A DNA stretch of 64,000 bases from Chryseobacterium sp. T16E-39 (lineage in GTDB: Bacteria > Bacteroidota > Bacteroidia > Flavobacteriales > Weeksellaceae): NCBI RefSeq assembly GCF_002216065.1, contig NZ_CP022282.1, forward strand, positions 1,240,001 through 1,304,000, read 5' to 3'. Made by a program: the position numbers and the translations under genes. Below are positions 17,138 through 26,935 of this stretch, in pieces; position 1 is the first letter of the stretch; each line of letters starts with the position of its first letter. A model generated the notes under the pieces. The model did not search any database, had not been told where the DNA came from, and was given only the letters and a program-made list of their open reading frames with translations.

Positions 17138-20068
17138 GTGAAAAACATACAAGCTTTTCCTCTATTTTTATTAATACTATTCTTCCCTTTTTCCTTTTAT
17201 AGCCAAATCCCAGGGCTGGTGAATTATAATGAAGAAGATGGCTTGAACAGTTCCACCACTTACGGAATGAATCAGGATAAAGAGGGATTCATCTGGATTG
17301 GGAGCGATAATGGGTTATTCAGGTTCGACGGAAAAGAATTTAAACAATTTAATGAAAAAAACGGACTAAAAAATATTGATGTACTGTCGTGCAACTCCCT
17401 ATCTAATGGTGAAAATTTCATCATGTCTTATTTAAATGATTTTGCTTATCTGAAAAATGGGAAAATTATCAATTCGGATGATAACAAAGAACTCAAAAAA
17501 CTCATTCATGTGTCAGCAAATTATAGCAAAGGAGACTCTATATTCCTATTTAATTCCACTGCTCCCAGAGAAATTTTCATATATCATAATGGGAAAGTAA
17601 AAACGATCCCATTACAGTTAGGCAAAGACTTTCTATCATGGAACAAACACTATGCATTTTCTTTTGACGTTAACCTCCATCTTCTTTATCTAACCGATCA
17701 TAATGGCCAGGTTGTAGCTTATGACATTTTTACCAAAAAGAAAACGATCTGTAATCTTTTTCTACCTAAAACCACGATCTATAAAGTAGGTGATTTTTTA
17801 GTTACGAAATTGGATAATAATAGAGTAGAAATTTATAAAAGATATAACAGATATTATTTCAAAAAAATCCAGTCATTTTATATCCCTGAGAAGATTTATC
17901 AGGTTGTTGTTGATAAAAATTACAGGGTATGGCTTTGTCTGGACGAAGGAGGCGTCCTTTATTACAGACAGACCTTACTGGAAGGGAATCTTTCGCATCC
18001 TATTAAGATCATGGATAACTTTATTATGAATCATATTTTAATAGACCGGGATAATAATGTATGGTTTTCAACAAGAAATAATGGGGTTTATTTTATTAAT
18101 GATAAATTTTTCAATAATTACATTCATTTGCCTGTAAAAAACAATTCATCTTTCATTACGGCTATAGGAAAAAGTGGAAGAAATATTATTTTAGGATATA
18201 ATGAAGCAAAAAGTGGTATTTTAAAATCCAATACCATAACAGATATCACACTTGACAAAAACAGAAGAATTCAGACTAAAGCCATATTTTCAAAGGGAAA
18301 TACTATTCTATATGGATTTAATCTGAGTATTATTAAATACAATACGTTTACTCACAAAATAACCCATATAAAAGATTTCAGTTTAAAAAATATTCTACCC
18401 TATACGAGCGATTCTGTATTTCTTTGTACCTCACAGGGACTTACCGCCTACAACTTTGTGACAGATACATATTCCCTGTTGCTTAATGAAAGAACTTACA
18501 ACGCTCTGTCCTACAGCAAAGACAGCATATTTGTCGGTGACTTTAAAGATTTATATAAGCTAAATGTGAGAACCAAGAAGAAAAGTTTATTTCTTGAAGG
18601 ATATTATTTCACTGATATCAAAAAGCTCAAATCTAACCTATATGTCGGTGCTACAAATCTTAATGGTATTATATTTTTTACTAATAAAAAAGTAATAAGA
18701 AGAATTACTGAAAAAAATGGTTTATCGACCGATCAGATAAAGAAAATAGAAGTTCAGAATGAAAATGTATTTTGGGCAAGTACCAATTCCGGACTGAGCC
18801 GTATCGAGACAAAAGGGACTCATATTAAAATCAATAACTTCACCCAAACCGATGGACTTCCATCCAATGTAGTTGCGGGATGTGTAATAAGAGATGATAC
18901 TATTTATGCGGGAACTACAAAAGGTTTAGCTATTCTTCCTATCAGCAGTTTATTGACACAGCAAAAGTTTATCAATAAAAAAGTAATCATCAATTCCGTT
19001 ACCATAGGAGATAGGGAAATTTTTAATCTGGACCAAAAAATTGTAAGCGAGACCCCTGAAAACAATGTTGCTTTTGATCTCAGCTTTCCCGACTATGCTT
19101 CCCAGGGAAAAGTAAGTTATAAATATAAAGTTGAAGGTCTGAGTGACGAGTGGCAGACGAGCAGTTCCCCCAAAATCATGTTTAATTCCATTCCTCCGGG
19201 AAAATATACTTTTGAAGTTTTTGGACTTGGCTACAACGGAAAGCAGTCTTACACCTTTTCCTCAATAACATTTGAAATCAAACCTAAATTTTGGCAGACA
19301 TGGTGGTTCAAGTTTTTACTGATCATGTTGGGGTGTTCAATTGCTTTTATCCTGATCACTATCTATTATCAGAGAAAACGCAACAAAAAACTAGAGACAC
19401 TGTATTATGAGAAAAAAATTGCTGAACTCGAACTTCAGGCGATCAAGGCTCAAATAAACCCCCATTTCATTTACAACTGTCTTAATTCCATCCAATTCTT
19501 ACTCTATAAAAAAGACTATGATGAGACTGAAAATTACCTGGATATTTTCTCTCAAATGATCAGAAAAACGCTTCATTATTCAGAAAAAACATTCATGCCC
19601 ATAAAAGAGGAAACCGAGTATCTTTCCCTGTATCTGAATATGGAGAAGTTACGGCTTAAAGAGCAATTCGATTATAAAATCAAGGTCTCTAATGCTGTCA
19701 ATGAAAACTGGATTATTCCATCTCTGATGATCCAACCTTTTGTTGAAAATGCTATAAAACATGGAATATCAAGCCTGAAAGACAGAAAAGGATTTATAGA
19801 GATCTCATTCGATTATATTGATTCTTTGCTCTGTATTACTATTGAAGACAATGGGATAGGAATCGGAATTAAGCCTGAATCTGTTAAAAAGGCTAATTCT
19901 TTTGGGGTAAAATTATCCCAGAAAAGAATTGAAACATTTAGACAGCTTTTTGACACTAATATAACATTAGAGCTTAATGATCTTTTGGAAAAAGAACAAA
20001 GGGCCGGCACACAAATTAAACTATATATGACTCCATATGAAAACCAAAATACAAGCCTGCATCATTGA
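17138..20068 (+). CDS. Two-component sensor with periplasmic propeller and LytS-type kinase domain
   Basis: The 976-residue protein starts at GTG 17138; there is no better ATG, and a signal peptide follows at once (cleavage near FYSQ, residue 23). The periplasmic part holds repeated reg-prop beta-propeller blades (for example GFIWIGSDNGLFRFDG, NVWFSTRNNGVYF), then a Y_Y_Y domain ending near residue 720. One membrane helix (about 725-747) and a coiled coil lead to a His_kinase domain with the phosphoacceptor motif INPHFIYNCLNS (His776) and an N-box QPFVENAIKHG. It overlaps the LytTR regulator gene by 32 bp, and the two are a signalling pair. The ligand is unknown. Confidence 0.92.
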   Translation: MKNIQAFPLFLLILFFPFSFYSQIPGLVNYNEEDGLNSSTTYGMNQDKEGFIWIGSDNGLFRFDGKEFKQFNEKNGLKNIDVLSCNSLSNGENFIMSYLNDFAYLKNGKIINSDDNKELKKLIHVSANYSKGDSIFLFNSTAPREIFIYHNGKVKTIPLQLGKDFLSWNKHYAFSFDVNLHLLYLTDHNGQVVAYDIFTKKKTICNLFLPKTTIYKVGDFLVTKLDNNRVEIYKRYNRYYFKKIQSFYIPEKIYQVVVDKNYRVWLCLDEGGVLYYRQTLLEGNLSHPIKIMDNFIMNHILIDRDNNVWFSTRNNGVYFINDKFFNNYIHLPVKNNSSFITAIGKSGRNIILGYNEAKSGILKSNTITDITLDKNRRIQTKAIFSKGNTILYGFNLSIIKYNTFTHKITHIKDFSLKNILPYTSDSVFLCTSQGLTAYNFVTDTYSLLLNERTYNALSYSKDSIFVGDFKDLYKLNVRTKKKSLFLEGYYFTDIKKLKSNLYVGATNLNGIIFFTNKKVIRRITEKNGLSTDQIKKIEVQNENVFWASTNSGLSRIETKGTHIKINNFTQTDGLPSNVVAGCVIRDDTIYAGTTKGLAILPISSLLTQQKFINKKVIINSVTIGDREIFNLDQKIVSETPENNVAFDLSFPDYASQGKVSYKYKVEGLSDEWQTSSSPKIMFNSIPPGKYTFEVFGLGYNGKQSYTFSSITFEIKPKFWQTWWFKFLLIMLGCSIAFILITIYYQRKRNKKLETLYYEKKIAELELQAIKAQINPHFIYNCLNSIQFLLYKKDYDETENYLDIFSQMIRKTLHYSEKTFMPIKEETEYLSLYLNMEKLRLKEQFDYKIKVSNAVNENWIIPSLMIQPFVENAIKHGISSLKDRKGFIEISFDYIDSLLCITIEDNGIGIGIKPESVKKANSFGVKLSQKRIETFRQLFDTNITLELNDLLEKEQRAGTQIKLYMTPYENQNTSLHH

Positions 20069-20765
20069 TGATGAGCAAGATGGCAGAGATTACATTGCTC
20101 TTCTGCTTCAGAATGAATTTCCGGATATTCAAATTATATTTCAGGCTTCTAGTGTAGAAGAAGCATACATTAACCTTATAAAAAATGCTCCTGATATCCT
20201 TTTTCTTGATGTTCAGCTAAAAGATGGTACTGCATTCGATCTTCTTTCAAAATTCAGAGAAATCAATTCACAAATCATTTTTATTACAGCTTTTGAACAT
20301 TTTGCCATCCAGGCTATCAAGAATGGGGCAACGGATTACCTTTTGAAACCGATCAAAAAAATGGATTTTATCATCGCTGTAAATAAAGCTCTGGAAATCA
20401 ACAAAAAAAACAAAACCTCCACAGCTTCTTCGAATCAGAATAAAATAAGCCTCCCTACCCTGCAAGGATTCAAATTAACCAATATTACCGATATCGTTCG
20501 TTGTGAAGCAGATTCCAGCTATACGACATTTTATATGAGCGATAAAACAAAAATAATAGTTTCTAAAACATTGCATGAATTTGAAGAGTCTCTGGCTGAT
20601 TACAATTTTTTCAGAATCCACCATAAGCACCTGATCAACCTCAGTCATTTAAAGGAATACATAAAAGGAAAAGGTGGCCAGGTGATCATGACTGATAATT
20701 CGGTTCTGGATGTTTCTGTCCGAAAGAAAAATGATTTCCTGAATAGAATTGAACATTTGGAATAA
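20037..20765 (+). CDS. LytTR-family response regulator
   Basis: The 242-residue protein has a receiver domain with acidic pocket Asp11/Asp12 and phosphoacceptor Asp58 (LFLDVQ), the conserved Lys in LLKPIKK, and a C-terminal LytTR DNA-binding domain (residues about 140-240, with FFRIHHKHLINLSHL). It is translated from a start inside the 3' end of the sensor gene (32-bp overlap), suggesting coupled synthesis. It likely regulates nearby genes, perhaps the lipoprotein cluster downstream, but no target can be proved. A strong terminator follows. Confidence 0.93.
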   Translation: MKTKIQACIIDDEQDGRDYIALLLQNEFPDIQIIFQASSVEEAYINLIKNAPDILFLDVQLKDGTAFDLLSKFREINSQIIFITAFEHFAIQAIKNGATDYLLKPIKKMDFIIAVNKALEINKKNKTSTASSNQNKISLPTLQGFKLTNITDIVRCEADSSYTTFYMSDKTKIIVSKTLHEFEESLADYNFFRIHHKHLINLSHLKEYIKGKGGQVIMTDNSVLDVSVRKKNDFLNRIEHLE

Positions 20766-20827
20766 TCAGACGACTTCATTTGCGGTAAAACATAAAGCAA
20801 TCTATCATTTATAATAAAATTTAATAT

Positions 20828-20862
20828 AAGAGCTATCCAAATTTTGGGTAGCTCTTTTTTTA
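20828..20862 (+). terminator. Strong intrinsic terminator after the LytTR gene
   Basis: AAGAGCTA pairs with TAGCTCTT and the stem continues through a wobble into CCAA/TTGG, giving 13 pairs around a 3-nt loop, followed by TTTTTT. Confidence 0.9.
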
Positions 20863-20925
20863 ACCCGAATTACAATTAAGGTTTAAACAATGACACTTAT
20901 TAGGAAAACAGATACACTTACGTGT

Positions 20926-20939
20926 TCACAATATTGTGA
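20926..20939. promoter_or_regulatory. Perfect 14-bp palindrome upstream of the lipoprotein gene
   Basis: TCACAATATTGTGA is a perfect dyad about 50 bp before the start codon of the glycine-zipper lipoprotein. A -7-like TACATTTA lies just downstream of it. It may be an operator for a homodimeric regulator; no binding protein can be named. Confidence 0.4.
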
Positions 20940-20990
20940 TATTTAATATACTGATACATTTATCAAACTAATAAAACAAAATTTTAATCC

Positions 20991-21701
20991 ATGAAAACAA
21001 AAACTTTTCTAGTCCTGGTTGGACTGGCAACCACACAATCCATTTTCAATTCTTGTGGTGAGGACAGCACAAACATTCAAAATGAAAGCTACCAGTCTTC
21101 TCCCTCTTCATCAAAAACAACCCCAAGCTTTACCAATGGAACTTATTTTACAGATCCGCAAGCTGTGAATGCAGGGTTTGAATTTATCCGAAGTAAATTT
21201 GCACAAAATCCCGGCTATGTATTAAATCAGCAAGATCTGAATACATTCTATGACAAAGCTCAAATTGCAAGCAATGAAAGATTGCCTTTGGATCAGGTTA
21301 ATAATATCATTAACAAAACCGTAAGCCTGATGCAGGTTCCTTTTGCACAAGCTGTTCAGCAATTAAATATTTCGAGTGCGGCAAAATCGTTAGCCATAAC
21401 CATCAATAATGGATCAATCATTCATTTGGAGGCCAACGCAGCCTATAACAACCTTCCTGCTAATGAAAAGTCAATGATTAAGAATATCAACGATTATAAA
21501 TACAATACTGAGCAGGGAAATTATCTGATCACAGGAATTCCTACGAGTAAACAGCCTATGTGGATTACGGGTGGTATGATCGGCATGGTAGGCGGCGGTT
21601 TGATCGGATTCGCAGTTGCAGGTCCTGTTGGAGCACTTGTAGGAGCTGGAATAGGTGTCGTTGGTGGCATAGTAACCGGAGCTATCCTTGGAGCGAAATA
21701 G
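20991..21701 (+). CDS. Lipoprotein with C-terminal glycine zipper
   Basis: This 236-residue protein has a lipoprotein signal with Cys22 (FNSCGED), a Ser/Pro-rich linker, a helical middle domain and a C-terminal stretch (about 191-236) built of G-x3-G and GG repeats such as GMVGGGLIGFAVAGPVGALVGAG. Glycine zippers insert into membranes and occur in outer-membrane lipoproteins and pore-forming proteins. I know no characterised homologue. It lies 3 bases before the YiiX-like hydrolase gene, so the two are an operon and may act together on the cell envelope. A 14-bp palindrome precedes it. Confidence 0.72.
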   Translation: MKTKTFLVLVGLATTQSIFNSCGEDSTNIQNESYQSSPSSSKTTPSFTNGTYFTDPQAVNAGFEFIRSKFAQNPGYVLNQQDLNTFYDKAQIASNERLPLDQVNNIINKTVSLMQVPFAQAVQQLNISSAAKSLAITINNGSIIHLEANAAYNNLPANEKSMIKNINDYKYNTEQGNYLITGIPTSKQPMWITGGMIGMVGGGLIGFAVAGPVGALVGAGIGVVGGIVTGAILGAK

Positions 21702-21704
21702 ATT

Positions 21705-22367
21705 ATGTTATCTGTATCTGTTCATCAAAAAATAATTTTTTTAATTGCTGTTATGAGCCCTGTGCTCATAATAGCATTTTTCTCCTTCCATAAAAGCCCC
21801 TCTTTAGAATCAAAAATAAAAAAAATTGAATTTGAAAAAGAGGCCATTTACCTCATACAAAGAGGTACTAGTGGAAAGCTGGGAAATGTCGCAAAGGATT
21901 TTAATATTAATAATAAATATGCTTCCCATTTAGGAATCGGTTATTTTGAAAACCATGTCCTTACTGTTTATCATGTTTATGTCGAAAAAAACAGCAGCGG
22001 TAACAGCTTATATATTGAACCTATTAAGAATTTCATTTCACCAAAAGACTTAAACTACCTATCGATATGGCGTTTAAAGAACATTGATTTACAAAAATTT
22101 GATGGTATCAGAAATACACTTATCCAATCCGGAAAAGAAAATATCAATTTCGATTTCAATTTTGCTGCCGATAGTAAGGCGTATTACTGTTCAGAGTATG
22201 TTGTGAAGGAACTCCAAAAGAATCACGTGGAAATCATGTCCGATCATAAAAAAAATATCACCGGAATGATCAGACAAATTCTAAAAAAGGACACCCTTAC
22301 CTATTTTCCCGTAGATGGCTTTGAAAACAATGATCAGGCAATCAAAGTCTTTGAATGGATAAAGTAA
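21705..22367 (+). CDS. YiiX/YebB-like permuted papain-fold cysteine hydrolase
   Basis: The 220-residue protein has an N-terminal hydrophobic segment (about 10-28) acting as signal or anchor. The C-terminal catalytic block YYCSEYVVKEL (Cys162, Glu164) and upstream histidine in ASHLGIGYF (His75) match the circularly permuted NlpC/P60-like (C92-type) family of YiiX proteins. These are amidases or acyl-transfer enzymes of uncertain substrate, often acting on peptidoglycan or lipids. It is co-transcribed with the glycine-zipper lipoprotein. The fold is fairly sure; the substrate is not known. Confidence 0.75.
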   Translation: MLSVSVHQKIIFLIAVMSPVLIIAFFSFHKSPSLESKIKKIEFEKEAIYLIQRGTSGKLGNVAKDFNINNKYASHLGIGYFENHVLTVYHVYVEKNSSGNSLYIEPIKNFISPKDLNYLSIWRLKNIDLQKFDGIRNTLIQSGKENINFDFNFAADSKAYYCSEYVVKELQKNHVEIMSDHKKNITGMIRQILKKDTLTYFPVDGFENNDQAIKVFEWIK

Positions 22368-22484
22368 TCACCACTGTCACAGTAAAAATAATTACTTAGA
22401 ACCAATAACGGTATAAACCAATTAACAGAGTATTAATTCATAAAGTTTTTGCTGGTTTTTGATCTACAAAACCAATCACCTATT

Positions 22485-23714
22485 ATGATAAAAATGTATT
22501 GTTTAAGCATTTATCTGATTCTTGGATGCTTCCTGTTTAATGCACAGGCTCCATGTTCAGATTTCAACGATCCCGCTAATCCAAAAGGACATTGGGACCC
22601 GGCCCCCTACCCAAACGGCAATGTAAATTATTCTGCCGGCAGTCCTAATGCATTGGACGGTTCCCAATATATTATATTGGATGACTTATCTGGTGGATCC
22701 TGGTTTATTAATTCTACCGATTATAAAAATATCGGACAGCGGTTTTCAGGACAGTGTTTATATTTTGATTTTTACCTGGAAAAAGATGGCGGCTTAAATG
22801 CTCCGGTGCATCCAACAATCTACGTGATGTCAGGTGATAAAATAATAACATTTACCGCAAATATTACCGTAACACAAAACAGTGGATGGGTTCGTGTACG
22901 TGCACCTATAGCCAACGCTACAGCTTCTGCTTTTCCAAGTAATTCGGAAGGTACATGGAGCATGCCGGGGGGAACGTGGACAGATTTCAACAATGTTATG
23001 AATAATTCAACGGCATTGCTGATATCTCCTGATATCACTTCAAGCCCAAGTGAAAGAGTGTATTATGATAATATCTGTATTAAGTCTTGTGACGGGTGTA
23101 CAGCTGATTTCAAACTTGATGCATCATTTGCCAGTGGCTCAGGAAATGCCTCAGTTAACTTAACAATCATTAATCCTATTCTGGTTTCGACTCCAAACAA
23201 TCCTGGCAGTACATATACTGTGAATTGGGGCGATGGAACTTCATCACCTTACATCATTTCAACTTTATCACATAATTATACGAATGCCGGCACTTATTCA
23301 ATATGTGTTACCGAAAAACAAGGGAAATTAGTCGTGTGTACCAGATGTTTCACTTTCTGTTATTCTAAATCTAATGTGCTTCCAAAAGAAGTAAATACAG
23401 TCAATGTAACCCCACAAATTGATATCAAAGCCGTTGCAAAAGAAGAACTTGCAAATGCGAATAATGATTACAAACTGGTTCCCAATCCCGCTAAAAGCTA
23501 TGTAGATATTCAAACAAATCTTTTAGAAAGAGGGACTGTGTCCGTAAGAATTATCGATATGTCAGGAAAAACGGTCTTAGAAAAATCAGAAAATTTAGAA
23601 AGCGGCCGCCAAAATATAAAACTTAATACTGAACATCTTATTCAGGGAAATTATATTGTTGAAATTAAATCAGGTAATAAAACAAATTCTCAGAAATTGA
23701 TTATTTCAAAATAG
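22485..23714 (+). CDS. T9SS-secreted protein with PKD-like domain
   Basis: I choose ATG 22485 (MIKMYCLSIYLILG), where a signal peptide begins (cleavage near FNAQA); a TTG 36 bases earlier is less likely. The 409-residue protein has an N-terminal lectin/jelly-roll-like region of about 210 residues, then a PKD-like domain (VNWGDGTSSP...HNYTNAGTYSICV). It ends in a type A T9SS sorting domain of about 80 residues starting at LVPNPAKSYVDI and ending KLIISK. It is therefore exported by the type IX system and anchored or released at the surface. Carbohydrate or matrix binding is a guess. A strong terminator follows. Confidence 0.85.
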   Translation: MIKMYCLSIYLILGCFLFNAQAPCSDFNDPANPKGHWDPAPYPNGNVNYSAGSPNALDGSQYIILDDLSGGSWFINSTDYKNIGQRFSGQCLYFDFYLEKDGGLNAPVHPTIYVMSGDKIITFTANITVTQNSGWVRVRAPIANATASAFPSNSEGTWSMPGGTWTDFNNVMNNSTALLISPDITSSPSERVYYDNICIKSCDGCTADFKLDASFASGSGNASVNLTIINPILVSTPNNPGSTYTVNWGDGTSSPYIISTLSHNYTNAGTYSICVTEKQGKLVVCTRCFTFCYSKSNVLPKEVNTVNVTPQIDIKAVAKEELANANNDYKLVPNPAKSYVDIQTNLLERGTVSVRIIDMSGKTVLEKSENLESGRQNIKLNTEHLIQGNYIVEIKSGNKTNSQKLIISK

Positions 23715-23732
23715 ATTCATAACAATCTAAAC

Positions 23733-23765
23733 AAAGGCTATCCTAATTGGGTAGCCTTTTATTTA
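23733..23765 (+). terminator. Intrinsic terminator after the T9SS cargo gene
   Basis: AAAGGCTATCC pairs with GGGTAGCCTTT (one wobble) around a 5-nt loop (23744-23748), followed by TTTTATTT. Confidence 0.87.
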
Positions 23766-23823
23766 ATCAGTACCTCTCCATTGAAAAAAATAAATTAAAT
23801 TAGGTGTACATAAAATATCACCT

Positions 23824-24971
23824 ATGATACAACTTCCTTTTTCCAAGCTTTCCAATGTAGGAACGACCATTTTCAGCCAAATGACGCAACTAGCCAATGA
23901 AAACCAGGCAATCAATTTATCTCAGGGGTTTCCGGATTTTATGCCTGACTCCGAACTCTTAAATCATGTAGGTGATTTCATTAAAAAAGGTTTTAATCAA
24001 TATGCTCCATTAGGCGGTATGATCGGGCTGAAAGAGGAAATAGCCCGAAAAATTGAAAACAGTCATCAGGCTATCTACCACCCTGATTCTGAAATTACTG
24101 TTACAGCCGGTGGAACTCAGGCCATTTTCACTGCTATTGCCACATTTATAAAAAAGATGATGAAGTCATTATTTTTGAACCAGCCTATGATTGCTATGAA
24201 CCTACTGTAGAATTATTCGGAGGAGTTATCAGGCGTTTTGAAATGAAAGCTCCCGATTATGAAATTGACTGGACCACTGTAAAAGGACTGGTAAATGATA
24301 AGACAAAAATGATCATCCTCAACAATCCCAACAACCCTTCAGGAAAGATTTTAAAAGAAAAAGACATTCAGGAGCTTATTCAATTGGTAAAAGATACATC
24401 CATTCTTATTTTAAGTGATGAAGTATATGAAAATATTGTATTTGATGGAAAACAGCATTTAAGCATCTGCAAATACCCTGAGTTACAGGAAAGGAGTCTG
24501 ATGGTCGCCTCATTTGGTAAGCTTTTCCATGTTACAGGCTGGAAAGTAGGATATTGTGCAGCGCCAAAAACACTGACAGATGAATTCAGGAAAGTTCATC
24601 AGTTTAATGTCTTTTGCGTAAATACCCCCATTCAAATGGCATTGGCAGAATACATGAAGAATGATGACCACTACAATCATCTCAGTGAATTTTTCCAAAA
24701 GAAAAGAGATTTCCTTAGACAGGGGCTTTCGGGGACTTCATTCGAATTGCTCGATTGTGAAGGAACCTATTTTCAAGCTTTAAAATACAGCAAGATATCA
24801 GATAAAAACGATTTTGAATTCGCCAGCGAATTGACTGTTACCCATAAAGTGGCAAGCGTCCCTTTCTCTTCCTTCTATAAGAATAAACTGAATGACCATG
24901 TCATTCGATTGTGTTTTGCTAAAAAAGAAGAAACCCTGGAAAAAGCGATTGAAAACCTTTCAAAAATTTAA
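23824..24971 (+). pseudogene. Frameshifted methionine-aminotransferase-like PLP enzyme
   Basis: Two frames together encode one class I/II aminotransferase. The first runs from ATG 23824 to about 24155 and has QGFPDF, YAPLGGMIGLKEEIA and TVTAGGTQAIF. The second continues without a stop from 24156 to 24971 with DDEVIIFEPAYDCYEP, NNPNNPSGK, the LSDEVYENIVFDG strand and the PLP-binding lysine in ASFGKLFHVTGWK. The break lies at a run of six A (24150-24155); one extra A restores the frame. Without correction the first frame stops at 24210. It is either a recent inactivating mutation, a sequencing error in the homopolymer, or, less likely, recoding. Intact homologues use methionine or glutamine-type substrates. 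Confidence 0.85.
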
Positions 24972-24990
24972 TTTAAATCAACAGATAATA

Positions 24991-25022
24991 AAAAAAGCAG
25001 TAGAATACCTACTGCTTTTTTT
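24991..25022. terminator. Bidirectional terminator
   Basis: GCAGTAG pairs with CTACTGC, extended by A-T pairs, around a 5-nt loop (25004-25008). T runs follow on both strands, between the convergent aminotransferase and SDR genes. Confidence 0.88.
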
Positions 25023-25043
25023 ATGTTGTAATCATCTATATGC

Positions 25044-25808
25044 TTATAAAGCCATTCCTCCTGAAACTTCAATTCTCTGACCTGTAATCCAGGCAGCATC
25101 TTCTGAACAAAGGAAAGCGACTACTCCACCCACATCTTCAGGGAGACCGGCTCTACCTAAAGCCGTAATATTGGAAACTAATGTATTCACTTCCTTATTA
25201 TCGCGTGTTCTTCCCCCTCCAAAATCAGTTTCGATGGCTCCTGGGGCAACTACATTGGCTTTAATTTTTCGTGCCCCTAATTCTTTTGCCATATACTTGG
25301 TAAGCATTTCAACTCCTGCTTTCATCGATCCATAAACAGAGGAACCTGGTAAGGCAAATCTTGCCAGCCCTGAGGAAATATTAACAATTCCTCCACCGTC
25401 GTTCATGAAAGGTAGAAATTTCTGACTAAGGAAAAAGACTCCTTTAAAATGAATATCAATCATATCATCCACCTGCTCTTCCGTAGTTTCAGTTATGGGA
25501 GAATATAAAGCCGTTCCAGCATTATTGATCAGATAATCAATATTCGAACTCCCCGTGTTTTCATGTAAATGAGTGGTTACATTCTGAATAAAAGCATCAA
25601 AACTTTTTATATTTTTTGTATCCAATTGAAAAGCAATAGCATTCCTCCCTAAAGCTTTGATTTCAGCAACGACATCGTTAGCTTCTTCTTCACTGCTTTT
25701 ATAAGTGATAATAACATCAAGTCCTTTTTCCGCTATTCTAAGCGCAGAATTTTTTCCAATACCACGGCTTCCTCCTGTTACTAAAGCAATTTTTGTTTTT
25801 GTGTTCAT
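25044..25808 (-). CDS. SDR family NAD(P)-dependent oxidoreductase
   Basis: The 254-residue enzyme has TGGSRGIG (11-18), NNAG (95-98), catalytic Ser145/146 and YGSMK (Tyr159, Lys163), plus the C-terminal GGMAL typical of FabG-like SDRs. It probably reduces or oxidises a small carbonyl or alcohol; the substrate is unknown. It lies downstream of an AraC-family gene in the same direction, with about 90 bp between, so that regulator is a plausible controller. Confidence 0.92.
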   Translation of the reverse strand: MNTKTKIALVTGGSRGIGKNSALRIAEKGLDVIITYKSSEEEANDVVAEIKALGRNAIAFQLDTKNIKSFDAFIQNVTTHLHENTGSSNIDYLINNAGTALYSPITETTEEQVDDMIDIHFKGVFFLSQKFLPFMNDGGGIVNISSGLARFALPGSSVYGSMKAGVEMLTKYMAKELGARKIKANVVAPGAIETDFGGGRTRDNKEVNTLVSNITALGRAGLPEDVGGVVAFLCSEDAAWITGQRIEVSGGMAL

Positions 25809-25895
25809 TTTTTTGTTATTTTTAATAGGACAAAGTTCATTCTTTTAATGATCCAAATACTTGCTTCAATCAATCGAAAATTTGCAAAATTCAAA

Positions 25896-26834
25896 TCAGG
25901 CACGAAACTGCAAAGGATTGAAAGATGTTTTTCTCTTAAAAAAGTTTGAAAAATGGGCGATTTCTTCAAAACCCAATGCATAAGATATCTCTGAAACATT
26001 CCAGGTTGTCTGTCTTAATAAAATTTTAGCTTCCTGGATAAGACGGTCTGCAATAAATTCAGTTGTGGTTTTCCCTGTATTTTCTTTAAGTTTTTTGTTC
26101 AGATAATTAACATGGACTGATAACCTGTCAGCATAATCTTTTGCTGTTTTAAGCTGTAATCTTTGATCGCCCGATTCGATCGGAAACTGCCTTTCTAATA
26201 ATTCAATAAACAATGAGACCACCCTTAATGATGCATCATTTGAAGTAGACAGTTTAGTGGCTGGCTGTAATTTTTGTCCATAATGAATAAGCTCAAGCAC
26301 GTAATTCCGGATCAGGTCATATTTAAAGATATAATCTGATTCAATTTCCTTTTTAATTTTTTTAAAAAGAATTTCAATTTCATCTGCTAAAATATCATCG
26401 ATTTCAAATAAAGGAATTCCGCCAGGCTGAAAGATGGGAAGATCTTCAAGCGTGCTATGCGATTTATCCTTTATAAAAAAATCCTCTGTAAATACACAAA
26501 AACTACCCGACTGATCGGGATCTTCAGGAATCCAATGATAAGGAACTTTAGGAGTGGCAAAGAGTAATGCATTATTTTTTATGGCAATTATTTTATCTGC
26601 ATATTCAGCCCTGTTTCGTCCCCGGATCAGACTTATCTTATAATATTTCCTCCGGTTGTAAGGCATTTCAGAAGTTGTCCTTGATTTTTCAAGAGTTTGC
26701 GCAATGTCAAAAACATTAAAATGTCCAATATCCTTATGAAGGCCCTTGGGAAAAATACTTTCCAGATCTTTCCCTAGTTTTGCGGTCATTTCCCTATAAA
26801 AATCTTCTAAAGAAGCATGTACAATCTTTTCCAT
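25896..26834 (-). CDS. AraC-family transcriptional regulator
   Basis: The 312-residue protein has a cupin-like N-terminal sensing domain (MPYNRRKYYKISLIRG, then LLFATPKVPYHWIP) and a C-terminal AraC HTH domain with DYADRLSVHVNYLNKKLKEN and WNVSEISYALGFEEIAHFSNFFKRK. It is paralogous to the AraC protein at 48136-49050, with the same YNRRxYYKIS and FxxPNxPYxW signatures. The adjacent SDR gene in the same direction is a likely target. The start codon is about 150 bp from the first GG-leader peptide gene, transcribed divergently. Confidence 0.9.
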   Translation of the reverse strand: MEKIVHASLEDFYREMTAKLGKDLESIFPKGLHKDIGHFNVFDIAQTLEKSRTTSEMPYNRRKYYKISLIRGRNRAEYADKIIAIKNNALLFATPKVPYHWIPEDPDQSGSFCVFTEDFFIKDKSHSTLEDLPIFQPGGIPLFEIDDILADEIEILFKKIKKEIESDYIFKYDLIRNYVLELIHYGQKLQPATKLSTSNDASLRVVSLFIELLERQFPIESGDQRLQLKTAKDYADRLSVHVNYLNKKLKENTGKTTTEFIADRLIQEAKILLRQTTWNVSEISYALGFEEIAHFSNFFKRKTSFNPLQFRA

Positions 26835-26935
26835 AAAGAGGAATTTGTAAAATTCAAATATATAAAGTTACATAAATATTGAATTACAACCAGAAAGATT
26901 AATTTAAAATATTTTTCATAATAAAGTGACTTATA

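Noticed and set aside
21560..21793. 77-codon arginine/cysteine-rich frame across the glycine-zipper region
   Set aside because: It is a shifted reading of the glycine-rich repeat and overlaps two real genes in the same direction.
24243..24971. Independent short aminotransferase gene starting at 24243
   Set aside because: The ATG lies in the middle of the PLP fold and the frame is open upstream to 24156, matching the missing part of the same enzyme.
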